DNA of 64,000 bases from Paenibacillus foliorum. Lineage in GTDB: Bacteria; Bacillota; Bacilli; Paenibacillales; NBRC-103111. Each line of letters opens with the position of its first letter. Within the stretch, counting starts at the first letter, position 1. Position numbers and translations under genes: made by a program. Below are positions 57,629-64,000 of the stretch, one piece after another. The stretch lies in NCBI RefSeq assembly GCF_013141765.1, contig NZ_WHOD01000052.1:1-64000 (forward strand). The letters are read 5' to 3'. A model generated the notes under the pieces. That model searched no databases and was not told the origin of the DNA. It worked only from the letters and a program-made list of their open reading frames with translations.

Positions 57629-58720
57629 TTATTGCGTTACTTCACGGTTCCAACGATCGATCCAGGATTTCAGGTTCTGGTTAACAGCCTTCATGTCCAA
57701 TTTACGAAGCTTGCTCACTACATCAGCGCCGTAAGTGATTCCAGTTGCTTCTTCAGGAGTCAATTTCAGCGTCGTGTTAACAGGAGAATCTACTTTAGCT
57801 TTAGCTGATTTCTCTTGTACCTCTTTGCTCAAATGCCAGTTGATGAAATCTTCCGCAACTTGTTTGCTTTTGCTTCCTTTAATTACATTGACCGTATTCA
57901 TAATCGCGTAACCGCCCTCTTGCGGTGTAATGAATTTGGTATCCGGCACAGCTGCCTTCAAATCCTTAACATACATTTCCATAATCGGTCCTGCGGCAAT
58001 TTCGCCTTGCGCGTACATGTTCACGAACTCGGAGGTTTGGCTGTAATACTTAACTACGCCTTTGTTCAATTCTTTGATCTTGGCAAAAGCTTGATCCGCA
58101 TTAAATGTAGTGCTGCCAGCAACGACAGATGCTGCATCCAAAATCATAGGGCCACTTGTGGATGTAATGTTAGGCAGAGTCAGCTTCTTAGTAAGTTCAG
58201 GACTCCACAGGTCACTCCAGGATTTGATTTCTTTACCCGCGGCTTTAGGGCTATAGGCTATTCCCAATTGACCGATCGTATAAGCAGGACCATAATCTTC
58301 ACCAAGCGGTGCTTTGGCTACATCATAAATATCCTTCAGGTTTGGAATACGGCTGCGGTCGATTTTATCAAACAGACCTGCTTCAATACCTTGCTGCGCA
58401 TAATAATCGGATAAATAAATAAGATCTACGCTTGAGCTGCCTTGCTTCACTTTGTTAAGACGCTCCGCATTGTTGCCCGTCTCCAAAACGATTTGAACAT
58501 TATGTTCCTTCTCGAAGGGTGCGTATACTTCTTTCTTGAAGAAATCATCGGAGAACCCCCAAGTGGAAATAACCAGCTTCGTTGGTTCGCCCTTCTGAGC
58601 CGGTGCCGGTGCAGCGCCGCCCGCTGTATTTCCCTGCTCTTTTGCAGGAGCTCCACAGCCCGTCAAAGCTAATCCTGCCACAGTTAAGGAAAGTAACCCT
58701 TGAAACATTCTCTTTTTCAT
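57629..58720 (-). CDS. PotD/PotF-like ABC substrate-binding lipoprotein
   Basis: A 363-residue binding protein, first gene of the purine-salvage operon. The ATG at 58720 has good spacing from GGGAGG; an ATG two codons earlier is too close. Lipobox LTGC is near residue 22. The mature protein starts TKLVISTWGFSDDFFKKEV and carries VDLIYLSDYYAQQGIEAGLFDKID, the PotD-family core. The family mostly binds polyamines and related cations. The operon context suggests a nucleoside, base or derivative instead; this is inference. Confidence 0.9.
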   Translation of the reverse strand: MKKRMFQGLLSLTVAGLALTGCGAPAKEQGNTAGGAAPAPAQKGEPTKLVISTWGFSDDFFKKEVYAPFEKEHNVQIVLETGNNAERLNKVKQGSSSVDLIYLSDYYAQQGIEAGLFDKIDRSRIPNLKDIYDVAKAPLGEDYGPAYTIGQLGIAYSPKAAGKEIKSWSDLWSPELTKKLTLPNITSTSGPMILDAASVVAGSTTFNADQAFAKIKELNKGVVKYYSQTSEFVNMYAQGEIAAGPIMEMYVKDLKAAVPDTKFITPQEGGYAIMNTVNVIKGSKSKQVAEDFINWHLSKEVQEKSAKAKVDSPVNTTLKLTPEEATGITYGADVVSKLRKLDMKAVNQNLKSWIDRWNREVTQ

Positions 58721-58807
58721 AATCATCGTCCTCCCAATTTTGTATAAATGTATGATTTGAATCGTGAATCACTGTGATTTTTCATTAGTATCCTTCCCAA
58801 GTCCCAC

Positions 58808-58836
58808 AATATACACGGAATACCATCTGATACCAA
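58808..58836 (-). promoter_or_regulatory. Candidate promoter of the purine-salvage operon
   Basis: Minus-strand -35 TTGGTA (58831-58836), 17-bp spacer, -10 TATATT (58808-58813), about 90 bp upstream of the binding-protein ATG. I see no purine-riboswitch core in the leader. Confidence 0.55.
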
Positions 58837-58862
58837 CAAAACTTATCATTTCTTATATAACT

Positions 58863-58918
58863 AAAAAAACAAAGAAGTACCCCTGATAGAATAAAATCTT
58901 CTAACAAGAGCACTTCTC
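58863..58918 (-). terminator. Terminator of the DUF2294-like gene
   Basis: Minus-strand stem GAAGTGCTCTTGTTAGAA pairs with TTCTATCAGGGGTACTTC (some mismatches) and is followed by TTGTTTTTTT. It lies between 59002-59349 and the purine operon promoter. Confidence 0.82.
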
Positions 58919-59001
58919 ATTGTAAACAATGCAAAGAGACATCCGTTTATGTAACATGTGGTTTCCTCTTAAGATAGATCAAAAGAGAAACGCCGACTGG
59001 A

Positions 59002-59349
59002 CTATTCGGTTTGTTTAAGAATGATGTTCGTAATGGCCCATTGTGTCGGTGGATCGTAATCCCTTAATACAGCTTCAATGGATAAGCCCATTTCCAGCTC
59101 CAGCTTCTCCCGGATTTTCTTTTTGTAAATGGAGGACATATAAAAATCAACCTCATGTTTCAGCGTCGGGGCTTCCCCCTCTAAAGCTGAAGAGCGCGGA
59201 GAACGGCGATGTTTGGCATGTATCGTAATGATGTTATGATCCAGTGATGCCTTCAGCAGCGTAGTGCCAAACCCGAATAGCTCCTTGGCAATCTCATTAT
59301 ATAGGTGACACAGCTTTTTCCTGTTTTCACTAGAATCTATTAGGGGCAT
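59002..59349 (-). CDS. DUF2294-like protein
   Basis: A 115-residue cytoplasmic protein. N-terminal LYNEIAKELFGFGTTLLKASLDHNIITIHAKHR resembles DUF2294, where a Y-N-x-x-x-K-E-x-x-G-x-G-P-type segment is followed by alternating hydrophobic strands. No catalytic motif is evident. It has its own terminator and is not in an operon. The start codon has only a weak purine stretch before it. Function unknown. Confidence 0.6.
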   Translation of the reverse strand: MPLIDSSENRKKLCHLYNEIAKELFGFGTTLLKASLDHNIITIHAKHRRSPRSSALEGEAPTLKHEVDFYMSSIYKKKIREKLELEMGLSIEAVLRDYDPPTQWAITNIILKQTE

Positions 59350-60038
59350 GGGATCACCTTCTGGAGCATTTTTTGACCCATAATCATATAATCTATTTGT
59401 ATATAATACATAGAATTCAACAATTTATCAAGCAATCGTTCGTCTTTATATATAAAAAAAGCTGATTTTCATACTGTTTTCATAAAAGAGAGTCTGTTTC
59501 CCGAATGGATTGATGGATCGAGGGTAATTTTGCTATGTTTGCTCAACTTCTCAACCTGTTATAATAGAAATTAATGGTACAAAAAAAGGACTCAAATCTG
59601 AAATAAGTGCATCCTACTTACCTGCTAAGCTCTTTACGAAGTCATTCGATTTCGGCTACTTAAACTGCTTAGTGCTTGACAAGGCCTTACGAACGGCAAT
59701 GGCCATGGTAGCGCACAAGATTTTGGTCGAAGTCATTTCCTACGCCAAAAAACTGCATCTATACAGCCTTTTGTCTGTTATATCAGCAGTCTTCGTAAAT
59801 TCATGCAAATGTGCAGTTCTTTTTTCATTCTTAGCTGAACCGTACCGTTTTACATAAAAATTGCTGTACTTTCGCAGTTCTTTCCTCAACAGCAAATTTT
59901 TGATCGAAAATAACTGCATGTTTGCAGGATATGGTACAAGCTGATGATCGGAGGCGGGTCAAGCACTGATTTTGAGGTTGAACTAAAAAAAAGCGAATAG
60001 CCTGTGTTTCAGGCTCTCGCTATTAGATAAGCTTATGC
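59350..60038. other. Repeat-rich gene-free region
   Basis: No convincing gene. A TTTGCT/TATAAT promoter-like pair (59538-59543, 59560-59565) points right without a real frame after it. From 59749 on the DNA is made of degenerate copies of an AACTGCA/TGCAGTT motif. A hairpin at about 59991-60020 (AATAGCCTG/CAGGCT) has an A-run on its left. This looks like decayed or repeat-derived DNA upstream of the Crp/Fnr gene. Confidence 0.5.
59749..59935. repeat. Cluster of AACTGCA-type intergenic repeats
   Basis: Degenerate copies: AAAACTGCATCTATACAGCC (59749), TGCAAATGTGCAGTTC (59806), CTGTACTTTCGCAGTTC (59867) and AATAACTGCATGTTTGCAGG (59912). Each is an imperfect inverted repeat, and GCAGTTCTTTNNTCA recurs after two of them. 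Confidence 0.5.
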
Positions 60039-60110
60039 TTACGATGCTAGCTTTTCTTAAGAAAAGCTCTGCTTATTCTTACGATCTTAGCTTTTCTCAA
60101 GAAAAGCTCT
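60039..60110. repeat. Two 32-bp direct repeats, each with a 20-bp palindrome
   Basis: Units at 60039-60070 and 60079-60110 differ at only three positions and are exactly 40 bp apart. The first contains the perfect palindrome AGCTTTTCTTAAGAAAAGCT (60049-60068). The second has one centre change (AGCTTTTCTCAAGAAAAGCT, 60089-60108). The second unit ends at the ribosome binding site (AGGAGG, 60112-60117) of the Crp/Fnr gene. They may be tandem operators or leader hairpins. Confidence 0.85.
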
Positions 60111-60127
60111 TAGGAGGCTATTCATAA

Positions 60128-60652
60128 ATGATTCTACATAAAGGTGAAACCTTGTTTCGTCAAGGAGAATCCGGTCCACTCTACCATCTGAGAAAAGGTC
60201 TGCTGAAAATTATCCGAATTCATGAGGACGGAAATGCTGTTCTCTTGAATATTATTGTACCCGGAGAAATCATCCCCCATCATTCCCTCATTAGTCCAAA
60301 TCCATATAACGGGACAGCCATCGCGCTTATCACCTGTGAAGTTGAAATGCTTCCCGCTGCAGATTGGTATATCGAAAATGAACGTGATCCTGAGAAATGC
60401 CGGGCTATCGCTCTGCAGCTGCAAGAGAAGCTTCGCATGATGCAGCAGCGTATCGACCAGCTTACCGAGACCACTCCACTTGAGAGGCTTCGAAAGCTGC
60501 AGCTCTGGTTCCAAGCCTATATCGGTACGGGCAAGCTAACAGATGTGCTAACGCAGGATGAGATAGGTCAGTTCATCGGGCTTCGCCGCGAAACGGTTAA
60601 CCGGCTGCTGCGAGCCCAATCCGCTTCATCAGGAGACCCTAATAGCTGCTAA
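60128..60652 (+). CDS. Crp/Fnr-family transcription regulator
   Basis: A 174-residue regulator with AGGAGG ten bases before the ATG. It has a cyclic-nucleotide-binding-type beta-roll beginning at once with KGETLFRQGESGPLYHLRKGLLKI, a dimer helix, and a C-terminal winged helix (LTQDEIGQFIGLRRETVNRLL). It is about 40-50 residues shorter than usual: the N-terminal segment is missing, so there is no Fnr-type Cys cluster. The recognition helix RETVNR keeps the Arg-Glu-Arg pattern that reads TGTGA in E. coli CRP. Such a site is present before the neighbouring flavohemoglobin gene, its likely target. What signal it senses is not evident. Confidence 0.88.
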   Translation: MILHKGETLFRQGESGPLYHLRKGLLKIIRIHEDGNAVLLNIIVPGEIIPHHSLISPNPYNGTAIALITCEVEMLPAADWYIENERDPEKCRAIALQLQEKLRMMQQRIDQLTETTPLERLRKLQLWFQAYIGTGKLTDVLTQDEIGQFIGLRRETVNRLLRAQSASSGDPNSC

Positions 60653-60704
60653 CGGATTGGGTTCGGTAAGCATACGCCGCCTTGGAGCTGCAAGTTGCGT
60701 CTTT

Positions 60705-61919
60705 TTACAAATTACTGGCGGGACCAAAAAACTCATAATGAATGTTCGTCTTGGTGACGCCCCATTCTATAAGTATTTCATTCACAGCCTTCATAAAGGG
60801 TGTCGGCCCGCAAAAATAAAAGCTAGACTCTTTATTGCCCACAACGCTTGTTAACCATGGGAAGTCGATCAAGCCTTCTTTATGAAATGCGTTCGCCTCT
60901 CTATCCCGCTCCGTTGGTCTCGCATAGCACCAATGGACGGATAATTGCGGGTGCTGGAGTGCAAGCTCCTCCACATGCTCGCGCATTGCGTGCATATCTC
61001 CATGCTGAGCTGCATGGATGAAGGTCAGGGGACGGCTCGGATCCGTTGCTGCCCATGTGTTCAGCATGCTGATCATCGGAGTTAATCCTACCCCTCCGCT
61101 TATTAATACAATCGGCTTCGAATCCTGCAGCTCCAAAGTAAAATCACCAGCTGGCGCAGAAATTGCAAGAACGTCTCCTTCTTTAATCTGCTCGTGCAAA
61201 AATACCGAAACTTTTCCCGCGGGGCGCCCTTGAAGCGCATCTTCCCTTTTAACCGAAATTCTATAATAAGATTTCCCCGATGCGTCTGAGAGGCTGTATT
61301 GGCGAATGTGAGTATGGGAATCTCCTGGGATTTGTATTTTCACACTAATATACTGACCCGGCTCAAAAGCAGCAATCGCCCCACCGTCCTGAGGAACCAA
61401 GTAAAAGGAAGTAATAACGTCGCTCTCCTTCACCTTACGCGCCACTCGGAATGACCTGAACTCAGCCCATCCTCCATTCTGCTCTTGAGATTGCTTATAC
61501 ATATCAGCCTCGACACTAATGAATGCATCGGCGATAACAGCGTACGCTTCACTCCAAGCTCGCAGAATTTCATCCGTAGCTGCATCACCCAGTACTTCTT
61601 GGATAGCTGCCAGCAAATGCTCCCCTACAATTGGATAATGCTCTGCTCGGACGCCGAGACTTCGGTGCTTATGAGCAATCTGTTTCACTACTGGCAATAT
61701 AGCTTCCAATTTATCTATATGCAGTGCAGCCGCGTACACCGCGTTAGCTAATGCAGCCTGCTGCTTGCCTTGCTTTTGATTAGCATGATTGAATATATTC
61801 AACAGCTCAGGATGATGGGTGAATAAACGTTCATAAAACTTTTTGGTGATAGCCATTCCATGTACTTCTAGAACAGGTACCGTAGATTTTATGGTTAGTA
61901 TTGTTTTTTCACTTAGCAT
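60705..61919 (-). CDS. hmp: Flavohemoglobin (nitric oxide dioxygenase)
   Basis: A 404-residue cytoplasmic enzyme converting NO and O2 to nitrate with NAD(P)H. The ATG at 61919 follows GGAGAG. The globin domain (about 1-140) has the proximal haem His in IAHKHRSLGVRAEHYPIVGEHLL. FAD-binding RQYSLS lies near residue 205. NAD-binding motifs ISGGVGLTPMISML and FYFCGPTPFM follow. It is convergent with the Crp/Fnr gene. A TGTGA-N6-TCACT box at 61985-62000 is positioned for class II activation. Confidence 0.95.
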   Translation of the reverse strand: MLSEKTILTIKSTVPVLEVHGMAITKKFYERLFTHHPELLNIFNHANQKQGKQQAALANAVYAAALHIDKLEAILPVVKQIAHKHRSLGVRAEHYPIVGEHLLAAIQEVLGDAATDEILRAWSEAYAVIADAFISVEADMYKQSQEQNGGWAEFRSFRVARKVKESDVITSFYLVPQDGGAIAAFEPGQYISVKIQIPGDSHTHIRQYSLSDASGKSYYRISVKREDALQGRPAGKVSVFLHEQIKEGDVLAISAPAGDFTLELQDSKPIVLISGGVGLTPMISMLNTWAATDPSRPLTFIHAAQHGDMHAMREHVEELALQHPQLSVHWCYARPTERDREANAFHKEGLIDFPWLTSVVGNKESSFYFCGPTPFMKAVNEILIEWGVTKTNIHYEFFGPASNL

Positions 61920-61957
61920 TGGAATCACTCTCCTATATGTCACTTGCTATAACAGTA

Positions 61958-62000
61958 AGTATAAACGAGGGCACGACTCCCCCAAGTGATTACGATCACA
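61958..62000 (-). promoter_or_regulatory. Crp/Fnr box and promoter of the flavohemoglobin gene
   Basis: Minus-strand TGTGATCGTAATCACT (61985-62000) is a TGTGA-N6-TCACT box like that of Bacillus Fnr regulons. The -10 box TATACT is at 61958-61963. Taking +1 as seven bases past the -10 (61951), the box centre (61992.5) falls exactly at -41.5, the class II position. No -35 of normal strength is present. Confidence 0.75.
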
Positions 62001-62229
62001 TCAAAAAGCAACGATTTGTGACTAGTCCGCCTAATATTGGTTGAAGCTGCTCCATTATCTGCTTTGGAATTATTGCAAACGTTGTTAGTCCTTCCCCTTG
62101 ATGTCTTAGCGGATTCAGATGTTGATGATTAAGCGTTCCCGCAGGGTCCTGACAAGTTTATTCGCAAAAAAGCTGCCTCCGTGGTTCGGGATATAGAGGA
62201 AGTGATTGTTACGTTATTTCTAATAAAAG

Positions 62230-62384
62230 CACAAAAACGAAGAAATAGAGGAAACGTTAGTTCCTTTATCACTTCGTTTTTGTGGGTTTGCTGCCTGCAT
62301 CTTCCTGATAAAGGAAGTTCGCCTTCCGCTATCGTCTCTATATCGATCAAGAATACTGAATAAAGGAACTTTAAGTTCCACTAA
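62230..62384. repeat. Intergenic inverted-repeat element
   Basis: CACAAAAACGAAG (62230-62242) and its exact complement CTTCGTTTTTGTG (62272-62284) enclose a smaller GAGGAA/TTCCTT pair. Further right, TAAAGGAA motifs recur within GATAAAGGAAGTTC and AATAAAGGAACTTTAAGTTCC, giving two more short hairpins. It fills the gap between the flavohemoglobin promoter and the end of the protease gene, where no coding sequence is seen (62001-62445). Confidence 0.6.
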
Positions 62385-62445
62385 ACTCATTTTAAGCTCA
62401 TACCATGGCAACATCGGAGTTTCCTAGCCAAGGCTCAGCCCAGCC

Positions 62446-63846
62446 TTAAGCACCTTTTAAACAAGAAGAACTCGCCTCTTGTTTGGGGTGCAGCTTCAAC
62501 CAATTCAACATATCATCCAAAGTGTGCACAGGCACGATCTGCAGTCCCGGCGCTCCCTTTCTTGCATCCTGTTCATTGGTATAGGGTACAAAAAACACAT
62601 CGCTATCCGTCCTGCTGACGGTATAGGCTTTCTGCTCTAATCCTCCTACAGAACCGACCGACCCGTCCGGCTCTATGGTTCCAGTACCCGCTACCTTATT
62701 TCCATAAGTTATGCCGCATGGCGTAAGCTGATCGATCAAAGTAAGAGCAAGCAAAGCCCCATGCGATGGCCCTCCTTCATGAAGCAAAAAGCTACGATAA
62801 TTAATGGTTGCTGGAATATCATATTGCAGTTTGTTGCTTACATTAACTCCAAAAGCAGCCCTGTTAGGGTCACTAGGATTTGCCTGCGTTTTTGTCTGCA
62901 CAATCCAAGACTTATCGCCGCGTAATACTTGAACCTCCACTTGATCTCCAGGCTTAACCGATACCATGTACTCAGCCAGCTCCTGAGCGCTTGAAACCTT
63001 ATGTTTATTGACCGCCTCAATCACATCACCGAGCTGAAGAATACCTTCAACAGGACTGTTTTTTGTAATAGCCATGATGATAACCCCATTCGAGGTGATC
63101 CCTTTACCTAACCCGAGCTTCTGAAATGCGATGGCACTTCCCGCAGCATTGGCATCCACCTTCATAATCCGTACTTGTTTATTATATTCTCCCAGTGATA
63201 TCTGAAGTTTATTCACTTCAATCCCATAATGAGGCAGTAGCTTAGCATACACCCAGTCAATCGGGAAGGCTGGTCTTTCAAAAACGAGAACGCCTGTCAT
63301 CGATCCATGTGAGCTTGCTCCTGCGGCCTGTGCATATCGGTTCATATTCACCGTCAATCCTGGATAGGTGACCATGTAACCAGTCGGGCAGCATAAAAAA
63401 AACAATAAACCTATCATTACAACGAACGTACTAAGGCTGCGCATGGGTATCCTACGATTTTTTCGTTCCATAAACAAAAGATCAACAAAAACCAATAACC
63501 AGGCTGCTCCCAAAGCACTCATCCAATATTCTAGCTGCTTCGGCTGAGTAAGAATATAAAACAGTGCTATTACACCTGCCGCAAACACGGCCGCACTTCT
63601 TAAGAAAGCCCAACCTGCACGAGAAGCGGAAGGCTTCCGAACTGTATTTAACAAGATTAGCAATGAGGCTAACATCCAGATTAATGGAATAAGTGCAACT
63701 ACATAAACAGATAAATCCAGAGCATCAATCCAATAAAGCCCTGTACCGAATCGTAGAGGATCGGGCAGCCAGATTAATTCCCCGGCCACGATTAACACAA
63801 GAACCAAAGCCATTCCCGAGTAATAAAGTCTCTGCGAAAACCTCAA
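62446..63846 (-). CDS. Membrane PDZ-Lon protease (YlbL-like)
   Basis: A 466-residue protein. About five hydrophobic segments (near 8-26, 42-66, 85-102, 106-124, 140-160) precede a PDZ domain (about 255-325, with SPVEGILQLGDVIEAVN) and a Lon-type S16 protease domain at the C-terminus. The catalytic Ser is in GGPSHGALLAL and the Lys in GGLEQKAYT; the dyad is intact. YlbL in Bacillus has one N-terminal helix, so the extra membrane part is unusual. Family members cleave membrane or cell-division proteins. It appears monocistronic. Confidence 0.87.
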   Translation of the reverse strand: MRFSQRLYYSGMALVLVLIVAGELIWLPDPLRFGTGLYWIDALDLSVYVVALIPLIWMLASLLILLNTVRKPSASRAGWAFLRSAAVFAAGVIALFYILTQPKQLEYWMSALGAAWLLVFVDLLFMERKNRRIPMRSLSTFVVMIGLLFFLCCPTGYMVTYPGLTVNMNRYAQAAGASSHGSMTGVLVFERPAFPIDWVYAKLLPHYGIEVNKLQISLGEYNKQVRIMKVDANAAGSAIAFQKLGLGKGITSNGVIIMAITKNSPVEGILQLGDVIEAVNKHKVSSAQELAEYMVSVKPGDQVEVQVLRGDKSWIVQTKTQANPSDPNRAAFGVNVSNKLQYDIPATINYRSFLLHEGGPSHGALLALTLIDQLTPCGITYGNKVAGTGTIEPDGSVGSVGGLEQKAYTVSRTDSDVFFVPYTNEQDARKGAPGLQIVPVHTLDDMLNWLKLHPKQEASSSCLKGA

Positions 63847-63956
63847 TACGATTCCCCCATTTAATTCATCCTTTTACCGTGTAGTAACCAATCATGAGTC
63901 TTTCAAAGTATAAACTTTTTTGGGGATCGATGCTAATCAAAGTCCTCTATTAAACA

Positions 63957-64000
63957 AGTTATTGTTGTACAAAGTTATTGTTGTACAAAGTTATTGTTGC
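63957..64000. repeat. Tandem 16-bp repeat at the right edge
   Basis: AGTTATTGTTGTACAA occurs at 63957-63972 and 63973-63988, and a third copy is cut by the window end at base 12. The array continues beyond the window, so its length and role are unknown. Confidence 0.8.

Noticed and set aside
57815..58414. 199-codon plus-strand frame
   Set aside because: It lies antisense inside the PotD-like gene, which has signal, lipobox and family motifs.
59672..59857. 61-codon plus-strand frame in the gene-free region
   Set aside because: It runs into the AACTGCA repeats, has no ribosome site and resembles no protein I know.

Overview
The window looks like chromosomal DNA of a spore-forming, polysaccharide-degrading Bacillota, most likely Paenibacillus or a close relative. 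The signs are strong GGAGG ribosome binding sites with frequent TTG starts, a giant S-layer (SLH) carbohydrate-related protein, many ATPase-less CUT1-type sugar ABC importers each paired with a YesM/YesN-type two-component system or a single AraC or RpiR regulator, and a collagen-like surface protein. Most genes lie on the minus strand. I see no rRNA, tRNA, CRISPR array, prophage or intact insertion sequence.

Layout. 1-2.2 kb: a collagen-like protein (minus strand, running off the left edge) and a small acidic partner that resembles its N-terminal domain. 2.4-10.8 kb: a PrsA/SurA-like membrane-anchored protein convergent with a 2,432-residue Big_2/beta-helix/SLH protein. 10.9-17.8 kb: module A (two permeases, binding protein, sensor kinase, AraC response regulator). 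17.9-20.4 kb: a plus-strand island with DinB, a split chromate transporter and a P-loop kinase. 20.4-27.5 kb: a putative MurNAc uptake and catabolism operon (RpiR regulator, binding protein, two permeases, HAD, BadF-type kinase, MurQ). 27.7-34.1 kb: GH127 beta-L-arabinofuranosidase with an importer whose binding-protein gene carries two frameshifts, plus a divergent AraC regulator. 34.2-36.4 kb: a duplicated-domain secreted protein and a LysM-CAP protein behind a c-di-AMP (ydaO-type) riboswitch. 36.5-44.3 kb: module B, a paralogous copy of module A ending in an alpha/beta hydrolase. 44.3-51.8 kb: an LplABC-type importer with an enolase-superfamily enzyme and a membrane-bound AraC regulator. 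52.1-58.8 kb: a purine-salvage operon (PotABCD-like importer with its own ATPase, nucleoside hydrolase, adenine deaminase). 59.0-61.9 kb: a DUF2294-like gene, repeat-rich DNA, a Crp/Fnr regulator and flavohemoglobin. 62.4-63.8 kb: a PDZ/Lon-type membrane protease.

How it works together. Five importers for oligosaccharide-like ligands have no ATPase here and probably share an MsmX-type ATPase encoded elsewhere. Their regulators lie beside them, so each module reads as sensor, importer and degradative enzyme. The most informative regulatory signals are: (i) a 26-bp element conserved at 21 positions upstream of both the module A importer operon and the giant SLH gene, which suggests one regulon; (ii) a TGTGA-N6-TCACT box centred exactly 41.5 bp upstream of the predicted flavohemoglobin start site, beside a Crp/Fnr gene whose recognition helix is CRP-like; (iii) two 32-bp repeats, each with a 20-bp palindrome, 40 bp apart directly upstream of that Crp/Fnr gene; and (iv) stem-loops just after several binding-protein genes.
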